From Mesorhizobium sp. 65-26 (lineage in GTDB: Bacteria; Pseudomonadota; Alphaproteobacteria; Rhizobiales; Rhizobiaceae): a DNA stretch of 64,000 nt. Made by a program: the position numbers and the translations under genes. Under the pieces are notes generated by a model. The model was not told the origin of the DNA, did not search any database, and worked only from the letters and a program-made list of their open reading frames with translations. Below are positions 26,869 through 35,373 of the stretch, piece after piece (the first letter of the stretch is position 1; every line of letters starts with the position of its first letter). The stretch covers positions 26,269 to 90,268 of the forward strand of contig MKVL01000015.1 in the NCBI GenBank assembly GCA_001899205.1, in the 5' to 3' direction.

Positions 26869-28023
26869 ATGATCGAATTTCTCTTCGACTATTCAACGCT
26901 CCGGGTGATCTGGTGGATCCTGCTCGGCGTGCTGTTGATCGGCTTTGCCACGACCGACGGCTTCGACATGGGCGTCGGCACCCTCCTGCCCTTCGTCGGC
27001 AAGACGGATGCCGAGCGGCGCGTCGTCATCAACACCATCGGCCCGGTCTGGGAAGGCAACCAGGTGTGGTTCATCCTCGGTGGCGGCGCCATCTTCGCCG
27101 CCTGGCCGGCGCTCTACGCGCTGTCCTTCTCCGGCTTCTACCTCGCCATGTTCCTGGTGCTCGCGGCGCTGATCCTGCGGCCCGTCAGCTTCAAGTACCG
27201 CTCGAAGCGGCCGGATCCGGCCTGGCGCGCGGGCTGGGATCGGGCGCTGTTCGTCGGCAGCGCCGTGCCGGCGCTGATCTTCGGCGTGGCGGTCGGCAAC
27301 ACGCTGCGCGGCGTGCCGTTCCACTACACCTCCGATCTCAGGCCGATCTACGAAGGCACGCTTTTCGGCCTGCTCAACCCTGTGGCGCTCTATTGCGGCC
27401 TGGTGTCGCTCTCCATGCTGGTCATGCACGGTGCCGCCTGGCTCGCCCTCAAGAGTGAAGGCCCGGTGGCCGATCGCTCGCGGGCGCTCGGCGGTAAGGC
27501 GGCGCTTCTCGCCGGCGTGCTGTTTGCCGGCGGCGGCGTTCTTGTATGGCTCGGCCTGCTCGGCGGCTACCGCGTTACCTCGCCGATCGTCTGGGACGGG
27601 CCGTCGAACCCGCTTCTCAAGACCGTCGAGGCCGACCCCGGCGCCTGGCTCGCCAATTTCCACGCGCATCCGCTCCTGTGGGTGGTGCCCGCGCTCGGCG
27701 TCGCCGCGCCGCTGCTCGCCGCCATCGGGTTCCGCACGCGGGCGGCGGGCTTGACCTTCCTCGCCTCCTCGCTCGGCGTCGCCACCATCGTCGCCACGGT
27801 CGGCGTCGCCATGTTCCCGATCCTGCTGCCGTCGAGCACCAATCCCGGCCATTCGCTGGCCGTCTTCGACGCATCCTCGAGCCGGCTGACGCTGCGCAAC
27901 ATGCTGATCGCGACGGCGATCTTCATGCCGCTCATCCTCGCCTACACCGGCTGGGTCTACCGCGTGCTGCGCGGCAAGGTCAGCGAGAAGAGCGTCGAGA
28001 GCGCCGGCACCAGCGCGTACTAG
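26869..28023 (+). CDS. cydB: cytochrome bd ubiquinol oxidase subunit II
   Basis: Predicted 384-residue membrane subunit that stabilises CydA. The N-terminus MIEFLFDYSTLRVIWWILLG and the family hallmark GFDMGVGTLLPFVGKTDAER, then NTIGPVWEGNQVWFILGGGA, are diagnostic. Eight to nine hydrophobic helices are seen. It starts 18 nt after cydA with the AG-rich leader GCGAGAGGATTAGG upstream. It is followed by a strong hairpin and then cydX. Confidence 0.97.
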   Translation: MIEFLFDYSTLRVIWWILLGVLLIGFATTDGFDMGVGTLLPFVGKTDAERRVVINTIGPVWEGNQVWFILGGGAIFAAWPALYALSFSGFYLAMFLVLAALILRPVSFKYRSKRPDPAWRAGWDRALFVGSAVPALIFGVAVGNTLRGVPFHYTSDLRPIYEGTLFGLLNPVALYCGLVSLSMLVMHGAAWLALKSEGPVADRSRALGGKAALLAGVLFAGGGVLVWLGLLGGYRVTSPIVWDGPSNPLLKTVEADPGAWLANFHAHPLLWVVPALGVAAPLLAAIGFRTRAAGLTFLASSLGVATIVATVGVAMFPILLPSSTNPGHSLAVFDASSSRLTLRNMLIATAIFMPLILAYTGWVYRVLRGKVSEKSVESAGTSAY

Positions 28024-28028
28024 GACAG

Positions 28029-28061
28029 TTCCGGCAAGGCCGCGTGGCGGCTTTGCCGGAA
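28029..28061 (+). promoter_or_regulatory. strong hairpin between cydB and cydX
   Basis: TTCCGGCAAGGCCGC (28029-28043), loop GTG, then GCGGCTTTGCCGGAA (28047-28061) pair at 14 of 15 positions. There is no U-tract after it, so it looks less like an intrinsic terminator than an mRNA-stability or partial-attenuation element that sets the cydX/cydAB ratio. Confidence 0.65.
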
Positions 28062-28130
28062 ACCAAATGAGACAGAGCAATGGAGGTGACCCTGTTTCAC
28101 CGGAATTGCTCGGAAAGAGGAACAGGAACC

Positions 28131-28262
28131 ATGTGGTACTTCGCCTGGATACTCGGACTTGGTCTTGCCGCTTCGGTCGGCATCCTCAACGCGCTCTGGT
28201 ACGAGCTGCGCTCGGTGCGTGAGGAGCCCACGCACGAAGGCGTGCCGCTGCCGACACCCTGA
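28131..28262 (+). CDS. cydX: cytochrome bd oxidase small subunit CydX
   Basis: A 43-residue single-span protein starting MWYFAWILGLGLAASVGILN, the standard CydX pattern (aromatic N-terminus, one transmembrane helix, then a Glu in YELR). CydX binds CydA and is needed for stable oxidase activity in other bacteria. The ATG at 28131 has AGAGGAACAGG upstream. The frame reads back to 28080 but the added residues are not CydX-like. It lies 107 nt after cydB, past a strong hairpin. Confidence 0.9.
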   Translation: MWYFAWILGLGLAASVGILNALWYELRSVREEPTHEGVPLPTP

Positions 28263-28288
28263 TCCGCGGCGGTTCGGAGCCTTCATCC

Positions 28289-28765
28289 ATGACGGACAGC
28301 AGGCAGAAGCCCGGCTTCGGCCGGGAACGGGAGCGGCTTGCCCTGGATTTCGCGCTTTTGGTCGCCCGGGCGCACGAACGCAAGCTGCGGCTTTGCGACG
28401 CGCTCGAGGCGATCGCCGACGACCTTCCGTCGCGCGTCGATCCCCTCCTGTGCCTCGATGTTGCGAGCAGCCTGTTGCCAATGCTGCGCGCCAGCCATCA
28501 CTTCGAGGAGGAAATCGTCTTTCCTGCCTTCGCCCAAACGGAGCAGCGGGAGCGGATCGTCGCCAGGTTGCGCGCCGAGCACCTCGAGGACGAATGCCTG
28601 GCCGAGGATCTCAGCGAGGCGCTGCTCGCCCATGGCCATGGCGGGCCGATCGCCAATCCGGAGGCCTTCGGCTACATGCTGCGCGCATTTTTCGAGGCCC
28701 TGCGTCGACACATCGCCTTCGAACGCGACCATCTGCTCCCGGCCCTGACCGACGGCGCGGGCTGA
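28289..28765 (+). CDS. hemerythrin-like (HHE) domain protein
   Basis: Predicted 158-residue helical protein. LPMLRASHHFEEEIVFPAF, LRAEHLEDECLAEDL and FFEALRRHIAFERDHLLPAL place His and Glu residues in the pattern of a hemerythrin-type di-iron four-helix bundle. Such proteins bind or sense O2 or NO, or protect iron centers. It begins 26 nt after cydX and is convergent with the FNR-type regulator gene. Placement in a low-oxygen respiration module supports an oxygen- or NO-related role, but the actual ligand is unknown. Confidence 0.75.
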   Translation: MTDSRQKPGFGRERERLALDFALLVARAHERKLRLCDALEAIADDLPSRVDPLLCLDVASSLLPMLRASHHFEEEIVFPAFAQTEQRERIVARLRAEHLEDECLAEDLSEALLAHGHGGPIANPEAFGYMLRAFFEALRRHIAFERDHLLPALTDGAG

Positions 28766-28794
28766 GGCCGCGCAACCGGCGTGATGTGCTAGGG

Positions 28795-29556
28795 TCAGCC
28801 GCCCGCGCGTGACGCCAGCCGCGCTATGTCGTCGATGATGACATGGCGGTTGTTTTCGATGCGGATCACGCCGTCGCTGCGCAGCCGGGTCAGTTGCCGG
28901 CTGACCGTCTCGATGGTCAGGCCGAGGAAATCGGCGATCTCGGCCCGCGACAGCGGCAGGTCGAAGGCGGCGCCGCGGCGCTCCGGACCGGCGGAGGGAT
29001 CGATGTTGCGGGCGATCATCAGGAGGAAGCTGGCGATACGCTCGGCGGCCGTCTTGCGGCCGAGCGTCACCATCCATTCGCGCGCCTGGTCGAGCTCTTC
29101 CAGCGTCTGCTGCAGCAGGCGGTGCTCTAGGCCCGGCTGCTCGGCCATCATGCGTTCAAGCGCGCCGCGCGGGAAGGAGCACAGCTCGACCTCGGTCGCG
29201 GCCTCCGCCGCCACTTCGCTTTCCGCCTTGAAGGGACGGCCGAGGAAATCCGGCGCGAACTGCAATCCGACGATCTGCTGGCGGCCATCGGCGAGCGTTT
29301 TGGTCAATTTGACCACCCCGGACAGCACGTTCGAATAATGGTCGACATTCTCGGCGTCGCCGACGAGCTCGCGTCCGCCGACGATCCGGCGCCGGCTCGC
29401 GCCCTTGGAGAGGGTGACGAGCTGGTCGGGCGTCAGCGCGCCGCAAATGCCACGGTGCCGCGCCTCGCAGGAGGCGCAGAGGACCGGGATTCCCTTGGTG
29501 TGGACGTCGTCGCGCACGATGCCGCAGATATATCCTCGGGCGCCCGTCGCCGCCAC
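28795..29556 (-). CDS. fnrN: Crp/Fnr family regulator, FnrN type with N-terminal Cys cluster
   Basis: Predicted regulator of up to 253 residues. The N-terminal cluster CASCEARHRGICGAL supplies three cysteines in FNR-type spacing; a fourth [4Fe-4S] ligand would be expected in the sensor domain (a Cys in EVELCSFPRG is a candidate). A cyclic-nucleotide-like beta barrel and dimer helix follow, then the Crp-type HTH LSRAEIADFLGLTIETVSRQ with the E--SR pattern that reads TTGAT half-sites. The 5' end is uncertain: GTG 29556 and GTG 29517 are both possible. A perfect TTGAT-N4-ATCAA box at the nearby cyd promoters is its likely target. Confidence 0.88.
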   Translation of the reverse strand: MAATGARGYICGIVRDDVHTKGIPVLCASCEARHRGICGALTPDQLVTLSKGASRRRIVGGRELVGDAENVDHYSNVLSGVVKLTKTLADGRQQIVGLQFAPDFLGRPFKAESEVAAEAATEVELCSFPRGALERMMAEQPGLEHRLLQQTLEELDQAREWMVTLGRKTAAERIASFLLMIARNIDPSAGPERRGAAFDLPLSRAEIADFLGLTIETVSRQLTRLRSDGVIRIENNRHVIIDDIARLASRAGG

Positions 29557-29644
29557 AGGCGCAACCGCGTAACGGCGTCGCAGCGATGCATCGACGGTAA
29601 TGCCGGTTGGCGGTATGAATCAAGCTCCGGCGTCGGCCGAAACG

Positions 29645-29667
29645 AAAAAACCGGGCCATTGGCCCGG
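29645..29667 (-). terminator. intrinsic terminator downstream of secB
   Basis: On the minus strand CCGGGCC-AAT-GGCCCGG is followed by six T residues. It lies about 100 nt past the secB stop, so it probably ends the secB transcript. Confidence 0.8.
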
Positions 29668-29765
29668 CTTTCATCGTTATTGCAAAGAATAGAATCCGGC
29701 TTTCGCTGGAAATCTGCTGGTACAGCCAGGCCTGTCCGATCCCGAATCTTCGGGACGGTGTTGCC

Positions 29766-30266
29766 TCAGCTGGTCTTGACCTTGGCCGCGGCCTGGTCCT
29801 CGGCCAGCTTCTGCTGGAACATCTGCGCGAAGTCGATCGGGTCGAGCATCAGCGGCGGGAAGCCGCCATTGCGCGTCGATTCGGCGATGATCTGACGGGC
29901 GAACGGGAACAGCAGGCGCGGGCACTCGATGAACAGGATCGGCAGCATGTGCTCCTGCGGGAACCCGGTGATGTTGAACACGCCGCCATAGACCAGCTCG
30001 ACGTTGAACAGCACTTCCTGGTCGAAGGAGGCCTTGGCGTTCAGCGTCAGGTTGACGTCGAACTGCTTGTCCGAGAGCGGATTGGCGTTGACGTTGACGT
30101 TGATGGCGATGCCGGGCGCCTTGTCGCGGCCGCGCAGCGAGTTGGGCGCGCCGGGGCTTTCGAAGGAAAGGTCCTTAACGTACTGGGCAAGTACGTTGAG
30201 CGTCGGCTGCGTGGCGGTGCCGTTTCCGTTGGCCGCGCCGGCCGGCGCGTCATCATTGCTGGCCAT
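29766..30266 (-). CDS. secB: protein-export chaperone SecB
   Basis: Predicted 166-residue cytosolic tetrameric chaperone that keeps preproteins unfolded and delivers them to SecA. The core [20 protein letters not shown] and [20 protein letters not shown] are typical, followed by [20 protein letters not shown] and [20 protein letters not shown] and a C-terminal tail. The N-terminal 15 residues are Ala/Gly/Asn-rich as in other alphaproteobacteria. It is a complete single gene with its own terminator. Confidence 0.96.
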   Translation of the reverse strand: MASNDDAPAGAANGNGTATQPTLNVLAQYVKDLSFESPGAPNSLRGRDKAPGIAINVNVNANPLSDKQFDVNLTLNAKASFDQEVLFNVELVYGGVFNITGFPQEHMLPILFIECPRLLFPFARQIIAESTRNGGFPPLMLDPIDFAQMFQQKLAEDQAAAKVKTS

Positions 30267-30357
30267 AAGCCGTTGTCCTCTTGCCGCGGCAGCATCGCCG
30301 CCCGAATTGAAATCGGGCGTTCGCTACCATGCTCGGCATGACAACACAAGGTTGGCC

Positions 30358-30858
30358 TTATTCATCCTTCAGGCGCCGCCACGGCGAGTGGTGCTCGGAT
30401 CCGCGGGAATAATCGTCGTCGCGCGAATAGTCGTCATCGTCGAGGTCGATGGTCTTGCCGCGCTGTCGACTCCTGAAGCCGGCCGTGGTGAATTCGCTCG
30501 CCACCACGACGCGCCCTTTCAGCAGCCGCCAGGCAAGGTCCCGCACCGGCGGCAGGAACAGCAGGATGCCGATGATATCGGTGATGAAGCCGGGAACGAT
30601 GAGCAGGATCGCCGCCACCACGATCATGGCGCCATGCGCGAGCTGCCGGCTGGGATCGTGGCCGGCTTCCATCTCGGTGCGGATGCGCGCCATGACGCCC
30701 AGCCCCTGGTGCCGTAGCAGGAGGCCGCCGGCGATGCTGGAGGCGATCACCAGGCCGACCGTCGCGAGCGCGCCGATCTGGCGGCCGACGACGACGAAAC
30801 CGGCGATCTCCAGAAGCGGGAGCGCGAGCAGGAACAGGGGGAGGAACGAAATGCGCAA
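30358..30858 (-). CDS. fxsA: FxsA family membrane protein
   Basis: Predicted 166-residue inner-membrane protein. The N-terminal half has three or four helices with the FxsA pattern LPLLEIAGFVVVGRQIGALA, GGLLLRHQGLGVMARIR and VPGFITDIIGILLFLPPVRD. The C-terminal tail is cytoplasmic, charged and repetitive (DDDDYSRDDDYSRG). E. coli FxsA (YtfF-type region) is linked to phage F exclusion when overproduced; the native role is unknown. It is divergent from the Tim44-domain gene, with about 190 nt between them for promoters. Confidence 0.9.
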   Translation of the reverse strand: MRISFLPLFLLALPLLEIAGFVVVGRQIGALATVGLVIASSIAGGLLLRHQGLGVMARIRTEMEAGHDPSRQLAHGAMIVVAAILLIVPGFITDIIGILLFLPPVRDLAWRLLKGRVVVASEFTTAGFRSRQRGKTIDLDDDDYSRDDDYSRGSEHHSPWRRLKDE

Positions 30859-31050
30859 GTCTGACCGACCGTTTCCAGGTTTTGCTTGCCGGCGGCGACG
30901 TGACCGGCAGGTGAGCCCGTTAAATAGGTATGCCTGCCTTTGATTTGAATGATTGCGCCTAGCGTTCTATATGCTTTGAGTGTTGAACGCCATGTGACCC
31001 GCGGTCTTGCCCGTTGGTCCGGCCAGAATAGGGATTGATCGGCGGAAGAT

Positions 31051-31758
31051 ATGGGATTCTTCGATTTCGGCACCATTTTCTTTCTGATTGCGGCGGTGGT
31101 GATCTTTTTCCAGCTCCGCAATGTCCTCGGTCGCCGGACTGGCAACGAACGCCCGCCGTTCGACCCCTATACGGCGGCGCGTGCCGGCGACAAGGAGGCC
31201 CCGCAGGGTCCCGAGAATGTCGTCTCACTGCCGCGCAAGCGCCCGCCGGGTGAGCCGGCCGCCGATACATACGCCGCGATCGATGCCTTCGCCGCCCCCG
31301 ACAGCGAGTTGAACAAGGGTCTGCGCGCGATCAAGGACAACGACGCCTCCTTCGATCCGAAGGGCTTCGTCGATGGCGCCAAGATGGCTTACGAGATGAT
31401 CGTCATGGCCTACGCCGACGGCGATCGCAAAACGCTGAAGAACCTTCTGTCGCGCGAGGTCTTCGACGGCTTCGTCGCCGCCATTGGCGAGCGCGAGGCG
31501 CGCTCGGAGAAGATCCAGTCTTCCTTCGTCGGCATCGACAAGGCCGACATCGTGAATGCCGAGATGAAGGGCGGCGAGGCGCACGTTACGCTGCGCATCG
31601 TCAGCGAGCTGATTTCGGCCACCCGTGACAAGGCCGGCGCGGTCATCGACGGCGATCCGGAGACGGTCGCCGAGGTCAAGGACGTCTGGACCTTCGCCCG
31701 CGACACCCGCTCGCGCGACCCGAACTGGAAACTGGTCGCCACGGAAGAAGAGGAATGA
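31051..31758 (+). CDS. Tim44/TimA family membrane-anchored protein
   Basis: Predicted 235-residue protein. One N-terminal transmembrane helix (MGFFDFGTIFFLIAAVVIFF) is followed by a proline-rich linker and a C-terminal Tim44-like domain (DPKGFVDGAKMAYEMIVMAY, LKNLLSREVFDGFVAAIGER, DVWTFARDTRSRDPNWKLVA). In mitochondria Tim44 anchors Hsp70 at the inner-membrane translocase. The alphaproteobacterial protein is a membrane-peripheral homologue of uncertain job. The adjacent secB and fxsA, and mltA downstream, are the usual neighbours in Rhizobiales. Confidence 0.92.
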   Translation: MGFFDFGTIFFLIAAVVIFFQLRNVLGRRTGNERPPFDPYTAARAGDKEAPQGPENVVSLPRKRPPGEPAADTYAAIDAFAAPDSELNKGLRAIKDNDASFDPKGFVDGAKMAYEMIVMAYADGDRKTLKNLLSREVFDGFVAAIGEREARSEKIQSSFVGIDKADIVNAEMKGGEAHVTLRIVSELISATRDKAGAVIDGDPETVAEVKDVWTFARDTRSRDPNWKLVATEEEE

Positions 31759-31791
31759 CCCGGCCGGCGCCCGATCTCGCGCGATCACGCG

Positions 31792-33024
31792 GTGATCGGC
31801 GAGGCGGCGTCTGACGGAATTTCGCCCCACCAGGAAGTGCTCGCCGGTTTTGGGACGGGCGCATGCGTGATAACAAGGACGGAAGGCGCGCCGCGCTCTA
31901 ATGTCGCCGAGGCCCTGGTGTCGCTATCTCCCCTGTTTTCGAAGAAATCCTTCAGCGATCTGCCCGGCTGGGAGACCGACGATCATCTGGCGGCCTTCGC
32001 GGCTTTCCGCCGTTCGGCCTTCCATGCTCTGGTCAAGCCGTATCGCACGGGCGCGCTCGGAGTCGATTTTGCCGCCTTTGCCGACGCCTATGCCGAGGCA
32101 CGGGCCGTTTCGCTCGCCGATCGGTCCACCGCCCGCACTTTCTTCGAGCGGCATTTCACGCCCGCGCTGGTGGCTGCTGAAGCAGGTGGCGCCGGCCTCG
32201 TCACCGGCTTCTACGAACCGCAGGTCGTCGCTTCGCCGGTGCGGACCGTGGACTTCACGGTGCCGCTTCTGTCGCGCCCCGCCGACCTCGTCGACATCGA
32301 CGACGGCAACCGGCCTGCGGGCATGGACCCCTATCTCGCCTTCGCGCGCCGGACCGCGAGCGTCCCGGTCGAATATCACGACAGGGGCGAGATCGAGCGC
32401 GGGGCGCTCGCCGGACAAAACCTCGGGATCGCCTGGCTCGCCGACAAGGTCGATGCCTTCTTCATCCATGTGCAGGGCGCGGCGCGGCTTTCCATGACCG
32501 ACGGCCGGCTCTGCCGCGTCACCTATGCCGCCAAGTCGGGACAGCGCTTCACCGGCCCCGGCAAGGTGTTGAGCGAGATGGGCGAGATCCCGCTCGAAAA
32601 GGTGACGATGCAGTCGATCCGCGCCTGGTTCAAGGCGAACCCGCATCGCGTCGACGAGATTCTTTGGCGCAACCGCTCCTACATCTTCTTCCGTGAAGCG
32701 CCGGTCGATGACGCGGCGCTGGGGCCGATCGCCGCGGCCAAGGTGCCGCTGGCGCCGGGGCGCTCCGTTGCCGTCGACCGGCTGCTGCATACGTTCGGCA
32801 CGCCCTTCTACATCGCGGCGCCCGGGCTGACTGCGTTCGACGGCAAGCCGTTCCGGCGCCTGATGATCGCGCAGGACACCGGCTCGGCTATCACAGGCCC
32901 GGCGCGGGGCGACCTGTTCGCCGGTTCGGGCGATGCCGCCGGCGAGATCGCCGGCGTCGTCCGCAACGCGGCCGATTTCTACGCCCTGGTGCCGCGCGCG
33001 CTGTTCGCGGAGGCTTGCCCGTGA
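31792..33024 (+). CDS. mltA: membrane-bound lytic murein transglycosylase A
   Basis: Predicted murein hydrolase of up to 410 residues. SFSDLPGWETDDHLAAFAAF and LVTGFYEPQVVASPVRT are MltA-type, and the C-terminal 3D domain is clear (MIAQDTGSAITGPARGDLFA with the conserved aspartates). It cleaves the MurNAc-GlcNAc bond to a 1,6-anhydro product. The start is uncertain: GTG 31792, GTG 31867 and GTG 31918 are in frame and none has a good RBS or an obvious signal peptide, which is odd for an envelope enzyme. It heads a three-gene run with smr and xre, joined by 4-nt overlaps. Confidence 0.88.
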   Translation: MIGEAASDGISPHQEVLAGFGTGACVITRTEGAPRSNVAEALVSLSPLFSKKSFSDLPGWETDDHLAAFAAFRRSAFHALVKPYRTGALGVDFAAFADAYAEARAVSLADRSTARTFFERHFTPALVAAEAGGAGLVTGFYEPQVVASPVRTVDFTVPLLSRPADLVDIDDGNRPAGMDPYLAFARRTASVPVEYHDRGEIERGALAGQNLGIAWLADKVDAFFIHVQGAARLSMTDGRLCRVTYAAKSGQRFTGPGKVLSEMGEIPLEKVTMQSIRAWFKANPHRVDEILWRNRSYIFFREAPVDDAALGPIAAAKVPLAPGRSVAVDRLLHTFGTPFYIAAPGLTAFDGKPFRRLMIAQDTGSAITGPARGDLFAGSGDAAGEIAGVVRNAADFYALVPRALFAEACP

Positions 33025-33554
33025 GCCGCCGGCCCGACCGCCTGAACGAGGAAGATCGGGTCCTGTGGAACCTCGTCGCCCGCACGGCGAAGCCGCTGAA
33101 GGGCAAGGCGGTCATCGAGGTGCCCGAAGTCGCCGCCACTGTCACGCCCGAGCAGGCGCCGGCCGCGCGCTCGGCCGCCCCGGCCAGTCCGGCAAAGCCG
33201 AAGACGCAGCATGTCGCGCGCGCGCTCGACGAGCCGACGCTGGACAAGCTCTCCAAGGGGCGGCTGCCGATCGAAGGTCGGGTCGACCTGCACGGCATGA
33301 CGCAGGAAGAGGCCTATTCGCTGCTGTTTTCCTTCCTCAGCCGCGCGCATGCTGGTGGCATCCGCTACGTGCTGGTCATCACCGGCAAGGGCTCCTCTTC
33401 CGGCGGCGACGGCGTCCTGCGCCGCGCCGTGCCGGCCTGGCTGTCGACGCCGCTGTTTCGCCCGCTGGTTTCCAGCCACGACCATGCCGCCCGCCACCAT
33501 GGCGGTTCGGGAGCGCTCTACATCCGGCTGCGCCGGACCAGGACGTCGCCATGA
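33021..33554 (+). CDS. Smr/MutS2 domain protein
   Basis: Predicted 177-residue protein. A charged N-terminus (SRRPDRLNEEDRVLWNLVAR) and an Ala/Pro-rich linker lead to the Smr domain (GRVDLHGMTQEEAYSLLFSF, VLVITGKGSSSGGDGVLRR, HHGGSGALYIRLRR). DLHG and TGKG are the family motifs. Smr domains are associated with nuclease activity on RNA or DNA. The GTG start overlaps the mltA stop (GTGA) and the stop overlaps the next gene's ATG (ATGA), so all three are translationally coupled. Confidence 0.92.
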   Translation: MSRRPDRLNEEDRVLWNLVARTAKPLKGKAVIEVPEVAATVTPEQAPAARSAAPASPAKPKTQHVARALDEPTLDKLSKGRLPIEGRVDLHGMTQEEAYSLLFSFLSRAHAGGIRYVLVITGKGSSSGGDGVLRRAVPAWLSTPLFRPLVSSHDHAARHHGGSGALYIRLRRTRTSP

Positions 33555-33919
33555 CGCCGTTCGGTGAAAGGTTGCGGACGCTGCGGAACGAACGCGGCGT
33601 CAGCCAAAAGGACATGGCCGCCGCCGTCGGCGTCAGCGCGGCCTATCTGTCGGCCCTGGAACATGGAAGGCGCGGCGTGCCGAGCTGGACGCTGATCCAG
33701 AAGATCATCGGCTATTTCAACATCATCTGGGACGATGCCGAGGAGCTGGTGCGCCTCGCCGAGGCGTCCCATCCGCGCGTCAGGCTCGATACGGCCGGGC
33801 TCAGTCCGGCGGCAACGGAACTTGCCAACCTGCTTGCCGATAACATCGCCAGGCTTGACGATGCCCAGCTCCGCGACATCGCCACCGTCGTTCGCGCCGC
33901 GCTCGGCCAGCAGCCGTAG
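33551..33919 (+). CDS. XRE family helix-turn-helix regulator
   Basis: Predicted 122-residue regulator. The N-terminal Cro/C1-type HTH spans residues about 5-60 (LRTLRNERGVSQKDMAAAVG, then VSAAYLSALEHGRRGVPSW). The C-terminal half is helical with no known domain (LANLLADNIARLDDAQLRDI). It is the last gene of the mltA-smr-xre run. Its target is unknown; genes of this type follow smr in many Rhizobiales, so it may be housekeeping rather than phage-derived. Confidence 0.92.
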   Translation: MTPFGERLRTLRNERGVSQKDMAAAVGVSAAYLSALEHGRRGVPSWTLIQKIIGYFNIIWDDAEELVRLAEASHPRVRLDTAGLSPAATELANLLADNIARLDDAQLRDIATVVRAALGQQP

Positions 33920-33941
33920 GCCCGTCAGGCAATGCAGGCAA

Positions 33942-33972
33942 AATGCCCACCGGCCATCGGCCGGCGGGCATT
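33942..33972. terminator. bidirectional terminator-like hairpin
   Basis: AATGCCCACCGGCC-ATC-GGCCGGCGGGCATT pairs at 13 of 14 positions. On the minus strand it ends in ATTTT, fitting termination of the small secreted-protein gene; on the plus strand it follows the xre stop by 22 nt without a U-run. Confidence 0.7.
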
Positions 33973-34006
33973 GGAGTCTCTGGAATGGCGCTCTGGCACG
34001 GCGGGA

Positions 34007-34213
34007 TCAGCCTCTGTCCCGGCCACCCCGGTCATGGTCGCCGCGATCGCGATCGCCGCCCATGCAGTTGTCGCTGGCCGTGCAACACTTGCCGGTCCAG
34101 AGCTTGCCAGCCGGCGTCTGGGAACAGGTGAGGGTCTGGTCGGCCATGGCCGAGCTGGCCAGCGCCGACACGGCGATGGCGGCAAGAAGCACGTTGCGAA
34201 GAATGGCAGTCAT
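34007..34213 (-). CDS. small secreted Cys-containing protein, function unknown
   Basis: A 68-residue frame. A clear Sec signal peptide (MTAILRNVLLAAIAVSALAS, cleavage near SAMA-DQ) is followed by a short mature part with four cysteines (LTCSQTP, GKCCTASDNC) and a tail of charged D-R-G repeats (GGDRDRGDHDRGGRDRG). It has its own terminator-like hairpin. I do not recognise a family. Codon pattern and signal sequence argue for a real gene; disulfide bonding in the periplasm is inferred from the cysteines. Confidence 0.65.
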   Translation of the reverse strand: MTAILRNVLLAAIAVSALASSAMADQTLTCSQTPAGKLWTGKCCTASDNCMGGDRDRGDHDRGGRDRG

Positions 34214-34515
34214 CTGAGTTCTCCATGATTGGTTGGGTCTGCGCTGGTGTGTCGCCGGCCCGAACGGATTGGTTCATGGAGAAATCGAAAAAAATGCCAG
34301 GCGATCCTCGCGGCAATTGCATAAGGAAATTTGGCGCATCGGCGCGACAGATATGCGGCGCTCAAGCGCTACCGCCACAGTCCTGGACGATCTCCGGGCG
34401 GAAATAAGCCGGTCGGGCGAAATGCATGGGAAACGCCCGAATGCGTAAAGGCCCCAGGAGAGCCAACGATGGGATAGCGGCGAAGCCGCATCGCCGCGTC
34501 CGCGGTCGAGACGGC
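34214..34515. other. intergenic region, nothing recognised
   Basis: About 300 nt between the small secreted-protein gene and the transglutaminase-like protein gene. It should hold the promoter of the former. I see no coding frame, RNA or clear repeat. Confidence 0.4.
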
Positions 34516-35130
34516 CTAGCGGACGGCGCCGACCAGGACCGGCTGGCCCTCGCGGATCGACACCCAGCGGCCGGTGTTGTCGATCGCCTGCCGCTTGAGG
34601 AAGCGGTAGCCGGTCTCCTCCCAGGGGCGGACGGCGTCGTTGAGGTTGTCGAGGATGTAGTCGCCCTTGTCGGTGCGCACCGTCAGCACGGCATGGCCTT
34701 CGCCATCGGGCTTGCGCACCACGGTGATCAGCAGGTCGGCGAGCGTGATGCCCATGCGCGAGAGTTCGCGCCGCTTCTCCAGCACGTAGTCCTCGCAATC
34801 GCCGACGCCCTTGTCGGGATAGGCCCAGACCTCGTCCTTGCCGTAGATCTCGAGATCGCTCATCGGCTTCACGGCGGCGTTCACCTTGGCGGTGATTGTG
34901 GTCAGCTTGCTCCACAGGGCGTCGTTCATCACCGCCGGGGCGAGGTCGGTCGGGCGGATCGAGCATTCCTCCGGATTGGCCTTGCAGAAATCGTAATGGC
35001 CGATCGGCTGCGAAGTGAGCCCGCCCGTCACCATAGCACCCGCCGAGGCCGCCGCCGGAAGCGCCAGCAGCATCGCCAGCCCGCTCGCCGCGCACAGACG
35101 CAGCTTCCGCCCCATCGATGAGGAATTCAT
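34516..35130 (-). CDS. transglutaminase-like cysteine peptidase (BTLCP/DUF920 family)
   Basis: Predicted 204-residue periplasmic protein. The N-terminal signal sequence (residues about 10-30, LCAASGLAMLLALPAAASAG) is followed by the bacterial transglutaminase-like cysteine peptidase domain, with the catalytic triad segments GVGDCEDYVLEKRREL (Cys), GEGHAVLTVRTDKGDYI (His) and LDNLNDAVRPWEET (Asp). LapG-type members of the family cleave adhesins in a c-di-GMP-controlled way. No LapD or adhesin gene is adjacent, so the substrate here is unknown. It is probably monocistronic. Confidence 0.88.
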   Translation of the reverse strand: MNSSSMGRKLRLCAASGLAMLLALPAAASAGAMVTGGLTSQPIGHYDFCKANPEECSIRPTDLAPAVMNDALWSKLTTITAKVNAAVKPMSDLEIYGKDEVWAYPDKGVGDCEDYVLEKRRELSRMGITLADLLITVVRKPDGEGHAVLTVRTDKGDYILDNLNDAVRPWEETGYRFLKRQAIDNTGRWVSIREGQPVLVGAVR

Positions 35131-35373
35131 GTCCCCGCTCGCCCTTGCCGAGGCGGCTCCGTCCGGATCGTGTCCGGCGTGCCGCCATTTTCGTTGACCG
35201 CCCCCTGCGGTTTTGTCCGCGCCTGAGGGCTAGTTAACGAAACGTTAAAGGCGATTTACAGTTCGTGTCAATTCCGTGACGTCAGCCGACTGCCCACATG
35301 GTTACCGCGCGTCCCGGCGCGCGGCGATTCTGCAACAGGTCTCCCGGAACGGCCGGCGCGCGGCGGCTTCCGG

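Noticed and set aside
29303-29320. Palindrome TGGTCAATTTGACCA inside the fnrN coding sequence
   Set aside because: It encodes conserved KLTK residues of the regulator and lies within the gene; probably chance.
29600-29625. Possible FNR half-site ATCAA upstream of fnrN
   Set aside because: No matching TTGAT at the correct spacing, so autoregulation is not supported.
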